Assembly (NCBI RefSeq): GCF_022370835.2
Contig: NZ_CP092365.1
Location: 2,480,001-2,544,000 of the forward strand
DNA from: Mycolicibacillus parakoreensis
Lineage (GTDB): Bacteria > Actinomycetota > Actinomycetes > Mycobacteriales > Mycobacteriaceae
Direction of reading: 5' to 3'
Length of the DNA: 64,000 nucleotides
The notes beneath the pieces are model-generated. The model was given only the letters and a program-made list of their open reading frames with translations. It was not told the DNA's origin and ran no database searches. The position numbers and the translations under genes are program-made. Position 1 is the first letter of the stretch. Every line of letters starts with the position of its first letter. Of this stretch, positions 44,541 to 58,088 are shown one piece after another.

Positions 44541-45178
44541 TCGGCTGACAGCGCCGGGAGCGTCTCGGCCATCGACGCGGTCAAGTCGACGCAAGCCCGC
44601 TCCCAGCGCCGCCGGGTCCGCGCGGTGTCGCCGTCAACGAACCCGGCGATCAGGATGCCGCGCAGCACGTCCATGGCGGTGTAGACGAGGTTGCGGATCT
44701 CTTTCTGCGCGGGATGGTCGGGCATCAGTTGCGCGATCGCCGCGATCAGCGTGCTGTTGACGATCGGCTCCATCCGAGCGATGTGCCCGGCGAGTACCCG
44801 GTCGGTGCGGGCGGCCACCCACAACTCCACGGTCGCGACGAACAACGGCCCCTGATGGGATTCCCACAGGAACTCCAACACCGTGGCGACCGGGTCCGGA
44901 CTCGAGCGCACCCGCCCGACCTCACGGATCGCGCTCTGCACCCGCTGTTGTGCGAGATGCTCGACCGCGGCGACGACGAGATCCTCCTTGGAACGGAAGT
45001 GGTGGATCTGGGCGCCGCGGGTGACCCCGGCGATCTCGGCGATCCGTGGGGTGGTGGTTCCGGCGTAGCCGTAGGAGACCAGGCAGTCGATGGTGGCGTC
45101 GAGCAGTCGGGTGCGCATCGCCGCGCTGCGCTCGGCCTGGGTGCGCCGCACGGGTTGCTCCTCGACGCCGGTCGCCAT
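44519..45178 (-). CDS. TetR-family transcriptional regulator
   Basis: A 219-aa repressor with an N-terminal helix-turn-helix (about 15-65: LLDATIDCLVSYGYAGTTTPRIAEIAGVTRGAQIHHFRSKEDL, in part) and a C-terminal dimer/ligand domain (FLWESHQGPLFVATVELWVAARTD) of the TetR_C_33-like class often beside acyl-CoA or Baeyer-Villiger genes. Its 3' end overlaps the BVMO gene by 22 nt. It probably controls the BVMO/ltp1 divergent promoter and itself. Effector unknown. Confidence 0.85.
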   Translation of the reverse strand: MATGVEEQPVRRTQAERSAAMRTRLLDATIDCLVSYGYAGTTTPRIAEIAGVTRGAQIHHFRSKEDLVVAAVEHLAQQRVQSAIREVGRVRSSPDPVATVLEFLWESHQGPLFVATVELWVAARTDRVLAGHIARMEPIVNSTLIAAIAQLMPDHPAQKEIRNLVYTAMDVLRGILIAGFVDGDTARTRRRWERACVDLTASMAETLPALSADQPARNR

Positions 45179-45220
45179 CGTCGGTCCTTCCGCGCGGGGC
45201 TTGGTCGCCTCACCCTAACC

Positions 45221-45263
45221 CACCGACAGATAAATGCAGCACCGAACGTATCTTGTCTCGGTG
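45221..45263. promoter_or_regulatory. Imperfect dyad upstream of the TetR gene
   Basis: CACCGA (45221-45226) and TCGGTG (45258-45263) enclose the inner arms GATA (45229-45232) and TATC (45249-45252), part of TATCTTGT (45249-45256). The dyad sits about 40-85 bp upstream of the TetR start. Sharing TATCTT with the ltp1 promoter palindrome supports a common operator, though the match is short. Confidence 0.35.
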
Positions 45264-45282
45264 GATACCCGCACACGCCGTT

Positions 45283-46185
45283 TCACAGCGTCGCCGGCCG
45301 GATCACCACCACGGAGGTGGTGCGCGCCCCGGCGTCGCGCAGCAGGGCGATGACCCGCCCGTCGGCGGCGGTGGCCGCGTAGATTCCGTCGATGCCGGCG
45401 GCGCTCAGCGCGCGCCCGTGGCCGGCGGCCTCGGCCTCGGCGGCGCTGAGGTCCCGGCGGGCGAAGGCCGCCAGGCACGCCTCATCGAGGGTGTAGCTCA
45501 ACGCGGGGTGCTCGGTGAGCTCTTCGAGGGTGCGGGCCTGCTCCAGGCCGAACCGCCCGGATCGGGTGCGCCGCAGCGCCACCAGATGTCCGCCCACTCC
45601 GAGCATCTCCCCGACATCGCGGGCCAGGGCGCGCACGTAGGTGCCCGCCGAACACTGCACCTCCACGTCGAGGTCGATCGTGTCGGCGCCGCGGCGCAGA
45701 TCCAGCAGGTCGAACCGCTCGATGCGCACCGGGCGGGCGGCCAGTTCGACCTCCCGGCCTTCCCGGGCGAGCTGGTAGGCGCGCTTGCCGTCGATTTTGA
45801 TCGCGCTGACCGCCGAGGGCACCTGCGCGATCTCGCCGCGCAGCCGGGCGATCGCCGCGTCGATCGCCGCCGCGTCCAGGTGCGCGGCCGCCGTGGTGGC
45901 CAGCACTGTGCCCTCGGCGTCCTCGGTGGTGGTGGTCTGGCCCAATCGGATGGTGGCGCGGTAGCCCTTGGTGTCGCCGGTGAGCAGCCCGAGGATCTTG
46001 GTGGCACGGTCGACGCCGATCACCAGCACCCCGGTGGCCATCGGGTCGAGGGTCCCGGCGTGACCGACCTTGCGGGTGTGGAACAGTCGCCGGCACCGGC
46101 CCACCACGTCATGGCTGGTCATCCCGGCCGGCTTGTCCACGATCACCAGCCCGGGCAGGACCGGCGGCGACGAACGGCGGCTCAC
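45283..46185 (-). CDS. truB: tRNA pseudouridine-55 synthase
   Basis: A 300-aa enzyme making pseudouridine 55 in the tRNA T loop. Motif [13 protein letters not shown] carries the catalytic Asp (about 46). [19 protein letters not shown] is the N-terminal signature (in part), with [19 protein letters not shown] and [22 protein letters not shown] following. A short C-terminal TruB_C/PUA-like part ends the protein. The GTG at 46185 overlaps the pptT stop (GTGA), the same pairing as Rv2793c-Rv2794c. Confidence 0.95.
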   Translation of the reverse strand: MSRRSSPPVLPGLVIVDKPAGMTSHDVVGRCRRLFHTRKVGHAGTLDPMATGVLVIGVDRATKILGLLTGDTKGYRATIRLGQTTTTEDAEGTVLATTAAAHLDAAAIDAAIARLRGEIAQVPSAVSAIKIDGKRAYQLAREGREVELAARPVRIERFDLLDLRRGADTIDLDVEVQCSAGTYVRALARDVGEMLGVGGHLVALRRTRSGRFGLEQARTLEELTEHPALSYTLDEACLAAFARRDLSAAEAEAAGHGRALSAAGIDGIYAATAADGRVIALLRDAGARTTSVVVIRPATL

Positions 46186-46862
46186 AGCACGATCGCCGTC
46201 AACACCAGCTCCCGGGCCACCGCCCAGCGCCCCCGCAGCACGGTCAGCGGCGGGCCGGCCAGCGCCGCCGGGTCGATGAGGATGCGGGAGGTGAACCTCC
46301 CGGTGTCCCCGGAGGGGTCGACGTCGACACTGATGTGGGCGTCTTCGAACCCCAGCCAGCGTTCGGTCAGCGGGAACCAGGCTTTGTAGGTGGCTTCTTT
46401 GGCGCAGAACAGCACCCGGTCCCAGTGCACGCCGCCGGGCAGCGTCGACAGTGCGTCGCGTTCGGCGGGCAGGCTGACCGCGTCCAGCACGCCGGTGGGC
46501 AGCACGCCGTGCGGTTCGGCGTCGATACCGACCGACCGCACCGCGGTGGCGCGCCCGACCACCGCGCCGCGGTAGCCGGCGGTGTGGGTGAGGCTGCCGA
46601 CGATGCCGTCGGGCCAGCGTGGCTGGCCCTTCTCCCCCTTGAGGATCGGCACCGGCGGCACCCCGAGTTGGCCCAGCGCGGTGCGGGCGCAACCGCGCAC
46701 CGTGATGAATTCGCGCCGTCGTTTCTCGACCGACCGGGCGATCAGCGGTTCTTCCTCGGGCAGTGCGGCCAGCTCGGTCGGATCGTCGTAACGTTCGGCG
46801 GCGGCCAACGCGGCGCCGTCGACCCCAGCGGGCAGCACCGCCGCCAGCAAGGTCGTCGTCAT
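46182..46862 (-). CDS. pptT: 4'-phosphopantetheinyl transferase PptT
   Basis: A 226-aa Sfp-type enzyme that loads coenzyme-A phosphopantetheine on the carrier domains of mycolate and lipid polyketide synthases and of siderophore synthetases. Motifs are [17 protein letters not shown] (P1a/P1b), [13 protein letters not shown] (Mg-binding Asp-x-Glu) and [15 protein letters not shown] (KExxYK). In M. tuberculosis the gene is essential. Its ATG overlaps the stop of the phosphoesterase gene and its stop overlaps truB, so the three genes are coupled. Confidence 0.95.
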   Translation of the reverse strand: MTTTLLAAVLPAGVDGAALAAAERYDDPTELAALPEEEPLIARSVEKRRREFITVRGCARTALGQLGVPPVPILKGEKGQPRWPDGIVGSLTHTAGYRGAVVGRATAVRSVGIDAEPHGVLPTGVLDAVSLPAERDALSTLPGGVHWDRVLFCAKEATYKAWFPLTERWLGFEDAHISVDVDPSGDTGRFTSRILIDPAALAGPPLTVLRGRWAVARELVLTAIVL

Positions 46863-47818
46863 CGGGCCCGCCGGCGCTGCAGGCGGTCGCGGAACTGCTC
46901 GGAGGCGGCGCGCATCTCGGCGGTGATGACGAAATGGCCGCCGAAGTCGTTGAGGTAGCCCGGCGCGTACTGCGGGTCGGGCAGCACTTGGCGCAGCCAG
47001 CGGTAGGGTTTGCGTCGCCGCCACTCCCGCGGATAGCCCACCGACACCTCCTCGAAGCGCACCTCGTCGTACCAGGTGGTGCGCGGAATGTGCAGGTGGC
47101 CGTAGACCGAGCAGACGGCGTTGTAGCGGGTGTGCCAGTCGGCGGTGGCGGTGGTGCCGCACCACAGCGCGAACTCCGGGTAGAACAGCACGTCGCAGGG
47201 GTCGCGGACCAGCGGGAAATGGTTGACCAGCACCGTCGGGGTCATCCAGTCGAGCTGTTCGAGGCGTTTGCGGGTGGCGGCCACCCGCTCACGGCACCAG
47301 GCGTCGCGGGTGGCGTAGGGCTCACACGACAGCAGGAACTCGTCGGTGGCCACCACGCCCGCGTCCCGCGCGATCGCCAAACCCTCGGCCTTGCTGGTCG
47401 CCCCGGCCGGCAGGAAGGTGTAGTCGTAGAGCAGAAACATCGGCACGATGGTGGCGGGCCCGCCCTGCTCGGTCCAGACCGGATAGGGGTGTTCGGGGGT
47501 GAGGACGCCCATCTCGTCGCACATGTTGACCAGGTAGTCGTAGCGGGCACGACCGAAGATCTGCGTCGGGTCCTTGCCGGTGGTCCACAGTTCGTGGTTG
47601 CCGGGCACCCAGATCACCTTGGCGAACCGTTTGCGCAGCAGGTCCAGCGACCAGCGGATGTCGTCGGTGCGTTCGGCGACATCGCCGGCCACGATCAGCC
47701 AGTCGTCGGGCGAGGACGGATACAGCGACTCGGTGACCGGCTTGTTGCCGACATGTCCGGTGTGCAGATCGGCGATCGCCCACAGGGTGGGCTGGACCTC
47801 TCCGCTCTGTTGCCACAT
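46859..47818 (-). CDS. Calcineurin-like metallophosphoesterase (Rv2795c-like)
   Basis: A 319-aa phosphoesterase. Metal-binding motifs are IADLHTGH (D-x-H), [13 protein letters not shown] (GD), [14 protein letters not shown] [11 protein letters not shown] (GNHE), NHFPL and [12 protein letters not shown] (GH-x-H). In M. tuberculosis the neighbouring hydrolase (PptH, Rv2795c) removes phosphopantetheine from carrier proteins and opposes PptT. The ATG at 47818 gives [19 protein letters not shown]. Encoding the opposing activities in overlapping genes suggests balanced expression. Confidence 0.9.
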   Translation of the reverse strand: MWQQSGEVQPTLWAIADLHTGHVGNKPVTESLYPSSPDDWLIVAGDVAERTDDIRWSLDLLRKRFAKVIWVPGNHELWTTGKDPTQIFGRARYDYLVNMCDEMGVLTPEHPYPVWTEQGGPATIVPMFLLYDYTFLPAGATSKAEGLAIARDAGVVATDEFLLSCEPYATRDAWCRERVAATRKRLEQLDWMTPTVLVNHFPLVRDPCDVLFYPEFALWCGTTATADWHTRYNAVCSVYGHLHIPRTTWYDEVRFEEVSVGYPREWRRRKPYRWLRQVLPDPQYAPGYLNDFGGHFVITAEMRAASEQFRDRLQRRRAR

Positions 47819-47924
47819 CACCACAGTTCCCCAGCGTAACGGTGCACCGTCGACCGCCGCCGCCGGTGCTCGCGCGGCGCCGGCGAGGTTGGCGGCTTTC
47901 CCGATGCGTCGTCGGGGCGACTTG

Positions 47925-47930
47925 TACACT
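47925..47930 (+). promoter_or_regulatory. Candidate -10 element for the Rv2799-like gene
   Basis: TACACT lies 55 bp upstream of the ATG at 47985 in the 166-bp divergent gap with the phosphoesterase gene. No matching -35 is clear. Confidence 0.3.
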
Positions 47931-47984
47931 CCCGGCAAAGAGGCGTCCGGCCGGCGTCTCGGCACAGCACAGACAAGGGGTGTC

Positions 47985-48560
47985 ATGATCGCCAAGGTGC
48001 GTCTGGGTGCGGCGCTGGGTGCGCTGCTGCTGGCGGTGGTGATGGTGGTGGTGCACACCCCGTCGGCGACCGGCGAACGCACGACGCTGCAGTTGCGCTC
48101 GACCGCCGCGCCGATGACCACGACGATCAAGAGCCCGATCGCCAAGCTGACCGATCCCAAGCCGTTCGAACCGTGCGAGGAGATCCCGTTCGACGTCATC
48201 GAGGGGTTGGGGCTGGCCTACACCCCGCCGGAGCCCGAGACGCCGATGCGCTGCCACTACGACGCCGGCAACTATCAGTTGGCGGTGGAGGCGATCATGT
48301 GGCGCACCTACAACCAGACCCTGCCCGCCGACGCGATCGAGACCACGATCAACGGTCACCGGGCCGCCGAGTACTGGGTGATGAAACCCACCGACTGGAA
48401 TGACCGCTGGTGGGTGACCTGCATGGTGACGTTCAAAACCAGCTACGGGGTGATCCAGCAGACGGTGTTCTATTCGCCGATCTACTCCAATCCCCAACCC
48501 GACTGCCTGGCCACCAACCGCCAACGCGCCGAGGAGCTTTCTCCGTACTACAAGTTCTAG
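47985..48560 (+). CDS. Exported protein, Rv2799-like (DUF3558-type features)
   Basis: A 191-aa protein with an N-terminal hydrophobic helix (GAALGALLLAVVMVVVHTP, residues 8-26) acting as signal anchor or signal peptide. The rest is extracytoplasmic, with FEPCEEIPFDVIEGLGL, MRCHYD, WWVTCMVTF and PDCLATN. The Pro-Cys-x-x-Ile-Pro start and paired cysteines recall DUF3558 exported proteins. AAGGGG precedes the ATG. It lies 12 bp before the CocE-like hydrolase, the same order as Rv2799-Rv2800, while the genes usually found before Rv2799 are missing. Function unknown. Confidence 0.7.
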   Translation: MIAKVRLGAALGALLLAVVMVVVHTPSATGERTTLQLRSTAAPMTTTIKSPIAKLTDPKPFEPCEEIPFDVIEGLGLAYTPPEPETPMRCHYDAGNYQLAVEAIMWRTYNQTLPADAIETTINGHRAAEYWVMKPTDWNDRWWVTCMVTFKTSYGVIQQTVFYSPIYSNPQPDCLATNRQRAEELSPYYKF

Positions 48561-48572
48561 TAGAAAGTTCTG

Positions 48573-50210
48573 GTGGCGGTAACTTCATCACGGCGCCTCG
48601 GCGACCGGGTCACGGGCCGACTGCTGGGGCTGCCGAAACCCACCGGGGGTTACCTGGTGCGGCGGCTGACCGTGCCGATGCGCGACGGCGTCGAACTGGT
48701 CGCCGACCATTACGCCCCGCGGCGCGATCCCGTGGGCACCCTGCTGGTCCGCTGCCCCTACGGGCGGGGTTTTCCGTTCCAGCAGGTGTTCGCCCGGATC
48801 TACGCCGCGCGCGGCTATCACGTGCTGCTGCAGAGCGTGCGCGGAACGTTCGGGTCGGGAGGACGGTTCACCCCGATGGCGCACGAGGTCGACGACGGTG
48901 CCGACACCGTCGCCTGGCTGCGCCGCCAACCCTGGTTCACCGGGTCGTTCGCCACCGTGGGGCTGTCGTACCTGGGTTTCACCCAGTGGGCGCTGCTGAC
49001 CGATCCGCCCCCGGAGTTGACCGCCGCGGTGATCGCGGTCGGCCCGCACGACTTCAGTGCCTCCTCGTGGGGCACCGGCGCGTTCGCGCTCAACGACTTC
49101 CTGGGCTGGAGTGACCTGATGGCCCGCCAGGAGGGGCTGCGGCGGGTGCGGTTGTTGTGGGGCCGGCGGCGGGTGCGACGCACCGCCGGTCGGCTGCCGC
49201 TGGGGGCGGCGGGGCGGGCCATGCTGGGCCGCGGCGCCCCCTGGTACGAGTCGTGGCTGGCCCACCCCGACCCCGACGACCCGTTCTGGGAGCCGCTGCG
49301 GGTCAGCACCGCCCTGGACCGGGTGCAGGTGCCGGTGCTGCTGTTCAGCGGCTGGCAGGACCTGTTTTTGCCGCAGACCCTGACGCAGTATCGCCGGCTG
49401 CGGGAGCGCGGTGTGGACGTCGGGTTGACGATCGGGCCGTGGACGCACTCTCAGATGCTCACCACCGGGCTGCGCACCGTGTGCCGGGAGTCGCTGGCCT
49501 GGCTCGACACCCACCTGGCCGGCCGGGAGCGCCCCGCACGCCACCCTCGGGTGCGGGTGTTCGTCACCGGTGCGGGCTGGGTGGAGACCGACGAGTGGCG
49601 GCCCGCCGAGACCGAGAAGGTGCTCTACCTGCACACCGGTCGCCTGGAGGAGGATGCGCCCCCGGAGGGCAAGGCGCCGTTGTCGTTTCGGTTCGATCCC
49701 GCCGACCCCACGCCGACGGTCGGGGGCCGGCTGCTCTCCCCCGACGCCGGCTATCACGACGATCGCCGGCTGGCCTCCCGTGACGACGTGCTCTCCTGCA
49801 CCGGGGCGGTGCTCTCCCGCGACCTGGTGGTGACCGGCAGCCCGGTCGTGGAGCTGGTCCACACCAGCGACAACCCGCACGCCGACGTGTTCGTCCGGGT
49901 CTCGGAGGTCCACGCCGACGGTCGGTCGGTCAACGTCAGCGACGGCTACCGCCGGCTGGCCCCCGGCCGCGAGCCCGGGCCCCTGCGGCTGGAACTGGAT
50001 CCGATCGCCCACCGGTTCGCGGCCGGTTCACGCATTCGGCTGTTGATCGCCGGGGGGTGCCATCCGCGGTACGCCCGCAACCTGGGCACCGACGAGCCGC
50101 CGGTGTCGGGCACCGCGCTGCGCCCGGCTGTGCACACCGTGCAGCCGGGCTCCTCGCTGCTGCGACTTCCGGTGGGCCGGCCCGACGATCCCGACGCCCG
50201 GCGGCTCTGA
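48573..50210 (+). CDS. CocE/NonD family hydrolase (Rv2800-like)
   Basis: A 545-aa X-Pro-dipeptidyl-peptidase S15-type alpha/beta hydrolase. The N-terminal catalytic domain has MRDGVELVADHYAP, SVRGTFGSGG, the nucleophile elbow VGLSYLGFTQW (GxSYxG, about 131), and GPWTHSQ with the catalytic His. The C-terminal jelly-roll domain (from about 330; VFVTGAGWVETDEW ... ) is typical of CocE. Substrates could be esters, beta-lactams or peptides with penultimate proline. Starts GTG at 48573, just after the Rv2799-like stop. Confidence 0.85.
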   Translation: MAVTSSRRLGDRVTGRLLGLPKPTGGYLVRRLTVPMRDGVELVADHYAPRRDPVGTLLVRCPYGRGFPFQQVFARIYAARGYHVLLQSVRGTFGSGGRFTPMAHEVDDGADTVAWLRRQPWFTGSFATVGLSYLGFTQWALLTDPPPELTAAVIAVGPHDFSASSWGTGAFALNDFLGWSDLMARQEGLRRVRLLWGRRRVRRTAGRLPLGAAGRAMLGRGAPWYESWLAHPDPDDPFWEPLRVSTALDRVQVPVLLFSGWQDLFLPQTLTQYRRLRERGVDVGLTIGPWTHSQMLTTGLRTVCRESLAWLDTHLAGRERPARHPRVRVFVTGAGWVETDEWRPAETEKVLYLHTGRLEEDAPPEGKAPLSFRFDPADPTPTVGGRLLSPDAGYHDDRRLASRDDVLSCTGAVLSRDLVVTGSPVVELVHTSDNPHADVFVRVSEVHADGRSVNVSDGYRRLAPGREPGPLRLELDPIAHRFAAGSRIRLLIAGGCHPRYARNLGTDEPPVSGTALRPAVHTVQPGSSLLRLPVGRPDDPDARRL

Positions 50211-50238
50211 GCGGTCGACCACTGGTTACGGTGAAGTC

Positions 50239-51003
50239 ATGCCCTCGCCGAATGACGACATCCTGCTGATCGAGACCGCCGACCGGGTGCGCACGCTGAC
50301 CCTGAACCGGCCGGCGGCGCGCAACGCGCTCTCCGCGGCGCTGCGGGACCGCTTCTACGGCGCCCTGGCCGACGCGCAGACCGACGACGACGTCGACGTC
50401 ATCATCCTCACCGGCGCCGACCCGGTGTTCTGTGCGGGCCTGGACCTGAAGGAACTCGGCGACAGCGCCGCGCTGCCCGATATCTCGCCGCGCTGGCCGG
50501 AGTTGAGCAAACCGGTGATCGGGGCGATCAACGGCGCGGCGGTGACCGGCGGGTTGGAGTTGGCGCTGTACTGCGACATCCTCATCGCCTCCGAGCAGGC
50601 CCGGTTCGCCGACACCCACGCCCGGGTGGGGATTCTGCCGACCTGGGGGCTCAGTGTGCGCCTGCCCCAGAAGGTGGGGGTGGGCCTGGCCCGCCGGATG
50701 AGCATGACCGGCGACTACCTGTCGGCCGCCGAGGCGCTGCGCGCCGGGCTGGTCACCGAGGTGGTCCCGCACGCCGAACTGCTGGCCAGCGCCCGCGGTG
50801 TCGCCGCCTCGATCGTCGGCAACAACCAGGCGGCGGTGCGCGCGCTGCTGGCCTCCTATCACCGCATCGACGAGGCCCAGACCGGGGCCGGGCTGTGGAT
50901 CGAGGCCGCCTCGGCGCGGCGCTGGCTCGCCGGCACCAGCGGCACCGACGTGGCCGCCAGTCGGGATGCGGTGCTGGCCCGCGGACGCGAGCAGGTGCGC
51001 TGA
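50239..51003 (+). CDS. echA16: Enoyl-CoA hydratase/isomerase (EchA16-like)
   Basis: A 254-aa crotonase-fold enzyme: LTLNRPAARNALSAALRD, GADPVFCAGLDLKELGD (first oxyanion loop), AINGAAVTGGLELALYCDILIAS (second oxyanion loop, in part) and ARFADTHARVGILPTWGLSVRLPQKVG with the region for the catalytic Glu/other acids. Position next to Rv2799/2800-like genes and dinF suggests the echA16 (Rv2831) orthologue after loss of the intervening genes. The ribosome binding site is weak. Reaction most likely enoyl-CoA hydration in beta-oxidation. Confidence 0.82.
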   Translation: MPSPNDDILLIETADRVRTLTLNRPAARNALSAALRDRFYGALADAQTDDDVDVIILTGADPVFCAGLDLKELGDSAALPDISPRWPELSKPVIGAINGAAVTGGLELALYCDILIASEQARFADTHARVGILPTWGLSVRLPQKVGVGLARRMSMTGDYLSAAEALRAGLVTEVVPHAELLASARGVAASIVGNNQAAVRALLASYHRIDEAQTGAGLWIEAASARRWLAGTSGTDVAASRDAVLARGREQVR

Positions 51004-51013
51004 ACCCGCGGCG

Positions 51014-52336
51014 CTATCCGCGTGCGCCGACCACCGCCCAGCGCCCCGACAGCCCCCGGTAGCCGACGAACAGCAGCCGCAGCACCATGAACGCGGTCAG
51101 CCCCGACCAGATCCCGGCCAGCCCCCAGCCGAACACCAGCGACATCCAGACCGCCGGCAGAAACCCGGTCACCGCGCTGACCACGGTGGCGGTGCGCATG
51201 AACGCCGCGTCCCCGGCGCCCAACAGCACCCCGTCGAGACCGAACACCAGTCCGGCGATCGGCAACTGGGCCACCAGAAACCACCACGGCACCCCGATCG
51301 TCGCCAGCACCGCCGGGTCGTCGGTGAACAGCGCGGGCAGGATCGGCGCGCCCGCCGCCAACAGCGCCGCCAGCGCGCCGGCCGCCATCCCCGAGTAGGC
51401 GGTGACCCGCACCCCCACCGTCCGGGCGTGGCGGGCGTCGCCGGCGCCCAACGCCGCGCCCACCAGCGCCTGGGCGGCGATCGCCAGCGAATCGAGCACC
51501 AAGGCCAGAAACGTCCAGAGCTGCAGCACCACCTGGTGGGCGGCCAGCGCGGCGGCGCCGAATCGGGCGGCCACCGCCGCGGCGGAGACGAAGCAGGCCT
51601 GAAACGCCAGGCTGCGCACCACCAGGTCGCGCCCGAGGATCAGCTGCGCCCGCAGCGCCGCGGCGTTTGGGCGCAGCGCCGCCCGCTCGCCGACCAGCGC
51701 GGCGAGGAACAGGGTGGCCGCCAGCCACTGCCCGGCCAGGTTGGCCACCGCCGAACCGGCCAGCCCCAGCCGCGGCATCCCCAGCAGGCCGTAGACCAGC
51801 AGCGGGCAGGCCAGCGCCGACAACGAGAACCCGGCGGCGACGAACCACAGCGGCCGCACGGTGTCCTGCACGCCGCGCAGCCAGCCGTTGCCGGCCAGCG
51901 ACACCAGGATCGCGGGCACCCCGAAGATCGCGATCCGCAGCCATCCCAACGCCGCCGCGGCGATGTCGGGTTGGCCGGCCAGCGCCGACACCAGCGCCGG
52001 GGCGCCGAGGTGCACCGCGGCGACCAGAACCACGCCGATCAGCAGCGCCAGCCAGGTGGCCTGCACCCCCTCGGCCACCGCACCGGGGCGGTCTCCGGCG
52101 CCGAACCGGCGGGCGGCGCGCGCGGTGGTGCCGTAGGACAAGAACGTGGCCTGCGACCCCAAGACCGCCAGCACCAGGCCCCCGATGGCCAGCCCGGCCA
52201 GCGACAACGCCCCCAACCGTCCGACGATCGCGGTGTCGACCAGCAGGTACAGCGGTTCGGCGGCCAGCACCCCCAGCGCGGGCACGGCCAGTGCGGCGAT
52301 CTCCCGGGCGGCCGGTGCCCGGGGCAGGTCGGTCAT
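51014..52336 (-). CDS. dinF: MATE-family efflux pump DinF
   Basis: A 440-aa membrane protein with about 12 hydrophobic helices. LAVPALGVLAAEPLYLLVDTAIVGRLG is the MATE-family opening (in part), with GGLVLAVLGSQATFLSYGTTARAARRFG and RGVQDTVRPL following; a second repeat begins VAARFGAAALAAHQVVLQLW. Multidrug and toxic-compound exporters of this kind use Na+ or H+ gradients. Orthologue of Rv2836c by position next to the CnpB gene. It converges with echA16 (10 bp). Its start lies 13 bp from the stop of the CnpB gene. Confidence 0.9.
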   Translation of the reverse strand: MTDLPRAPAAREIAALAVPALGVLAAEPLYLLVDTAIVGRLGALSLAGLAIGGLVLAVLGSQATFLSYGTTARAARRFGAGDRPGAVAEGVQATWLALLIGVVLVAAVHLGAPALVSALAGQPDIAAAALGWLRIAIFGVPAILVSLAGNGWLRGVQDTVRPLWFVAAGFSLSALACPLLVYGLLGMPRLGLAGSAVANLAGQWLAATLFLAALVGERAALRPNAAALRAQLILGRDLVVRSLAFQACFVSAAAVAARFGAAALAAHQVVLQLWTFLALVLDSLAIAAQALVGAALGAGDARHARTVGVRVTAYSGMAAGALAALLAAGAPILPALFTDDPAVLATIGVPWWFLVAQLPIAGLVFGLDGVLLGAGDAAFMRTATVVSAVTGFLPAVWMSLVFGWGLAGIWSGLTAFMVLRLLFVGYRGLSGRWAVVGARG

Positions 52337-52349
52337 GGCCTCCGCCCGT

Positions 52350-56532
<4,183 letters not shown>

Positions 56533-56607
56533 TACTTCTCCTGTCCATGAGGCGACAGCGGTGGTGGGCCGCGCCTCGGTTAGCTATGACACATGGTCAT
56601 CGGGTCT

Positions 56608-56985
56608 TCACGGTGTGCTCATGTTCTTCATTGCCTGTTCTGTAGTCAGGGGCTCCGGGGAGCTGGACGCCTCGGCGACACCGAGGTGTTCAGCCACCGG
56701 GGCTGTGTCCGGCGAACCGGTGATCCGCAGTGCCCTGCCGAAAGCTCGCCGTCGCACCGCTGCGTGCAGACACTCCCGGGTGGGGTGCAGCCACGCACCC
56801 CGCCCCGGTACGTTACCCGCTGCATCGACGGTCACGGCATAGTTGCCGTTCCCGCGCGACACCGCGACTGTCCGAAGCAGTTCGGCGGCCAACTCTCGTC
56901 TCCGGCATCCGACACACGTGCGCACCGGCCCGCGGGGGCTGCGATGCGGTTGTGTCTCGAAGGTCGGAGTCTCGCGCTGGATCAC
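56608..56985 (-). CDS. YlxR-family RNA-binding protein (Rv2840c-like)
   Basis: A 125-aa YlxR protein between nusA and infB, where YlxR is found across bacteria. TCVGCRRRE is the signature CxGCR motif, followed by GRGAWLHPTRECLHAAVRRRAFGRAL with the GRGA(W/Y) loop (in part). The family binds RNA and is proposed to assist transcription/translation coupling. The GTG at 56985 is the likely start; the last 25 residues are a poorly conserved tail. 75 bp separate its stop from infB. Confidence 0.87.
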   Translation of the reverse strand: MIQRETPTFETQPHRSPRGPVRTCVGCRRRELAAELLRTVAVSRGNGNYAVTVDAAGNVPGRGAWLHPTRECLHAAVRRRAFGRALRITGSPDTAPVAEHLGVAEASSSPEPLTTEQAMKNMSTP

Positions 56986-57035
56986 GGGTCAGTCTACCTT
57001 CACCGCCGGGGTGCTTCGCACCAGCCCGCGACCGT

Positions 57036-58088
57036 TCAGTGCTCGCCGACCTGCTCGGCCGGTGCGACGTCGGCGCTCGGCGCGATCTCGCCGGGCGCGG
57101 ACTCGCCGGTGTCGCTGCGGATATCGATCCGCCAGCCGGTGAGCCGGGCCGCCAATCGGGCGTTTTGGCCTTCTTTACCGATCGCCAACGAGAGCTGGAA
57201 GTCCGGGACCACCACGCGCGCGGCCCGCGCGGCGAGGTCGATGACGGTGACCGACACCACTTTCGCCGGGGAGAGCGCGTTGGCCACGAACCGCGCCGGA
57301 TCCGGGTCGTAGTCGATGATGTCGATCTTCTCCCCCGACAGCTCGCTCATCACGTTGCGCACCCGCTGCCCCATCGGCCCGATGCAGGCCCCCTTGGCGT
57401 TGAGGCCGGCGATCTGGGAGGCCACCGCGATCTTGGAGCGGTGTCCGGCCTCGCGGGCCACCGCGACGATGTCGACCGAACCGTCGGCGATCTCGGGAAC
57501 CTCCAGCGCGAACAGTTTGCGCACCAGGTTGGGGTGGGTCCGCGACAGGGTGACCAACGGTTCCCGCGGCCCCCGGGTCACGCCCACCACGTAGCAGCGC
57601 ACCCGGTCGCCGTGCTCGTAGGTCTCCCCGGGCACCTGCTCTGCGACCGGGATCACCCCTTCGGAGCCGGTGGTTTCGCTGCCGATGCGCACCACCACCA
57701 GGCCGCGGGCGTTCTGCCGGGTGTCACGCTGGATCACCCCGGCCACGATGTCGCCCTCCCGGGCGGAGAACTCCCCGTAGGTGCGCTCGTTCTCCGCGTC
57801 CCGCAGTCGCTGCAGGATCACCTGACGCGCGGTGGTCGCCGCGATCCGGCCGAACCCCTCCGGGGTGTCGTCCCATTCGCTGATGAGGTTGCCGTCGGCG
57901 TCGGTCTCCCGGGCGATCACCTGCACCGCCCCGGTTTTGCGGTCGATGTCGATGCGGGCGTCGGGCTGGTGGCCGTCGGTGTGCCGGTAGGCGGTCAACA
58001 GCGCCGATTTGATGGTCTCGACCACCACCTCCGCCGAGATGCCCTTCTCGGCCTCGATCGCGTGCAGCGTGGCCATGTCGATGTTCAC
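57036..58088 (-). CDS. nusA: Transcription termination/antitermination factor NusA
   Basis: A 350-aa factor binding RNA polymerase and nascent RNA. The N-terminal RNAP-binding domain starts [35 protein letters not shown] (in part). An S1 domain ([11 protein letters not shown], about 110-180) and two KH domains ([50 protein letters not shown]) follow. As in other actinobacteria it lacks the C-terminal acidic repeats of E. coli NusA. Its start ATG overlaps the rimP stop. Confidence 0.97.
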   Translation of the reverse strand: MNIDMATLHAIEAEKGISAEVVVETIKSALLTAYRHTDGHQPDARIDIDRKTGAVQVIARETDADGNLISEWDDTPEGFGRIAATTARQVILQRLRDAENERTYGEFSAREGDIVAGVIQRDTRQNARGLVVVRIGSETTGSEGVIPVAEQVPGETYEHGDRVRCYVVGVTRGPREPLVTLSRTHPNLVRKLFALEVPEIADGSVDIVAVAREAGHRSKIAVASQIAGLNAKGACIGPMGQRVRNVMSELSGEKIDIIDYDPDPARFVANALSPAKVVSVTVIDLAARAARVVVPDFQLSLAIGKEGQNARLAARLTGWRIDIRSDTGESAPGEIAPSADVAPAEQVGEH

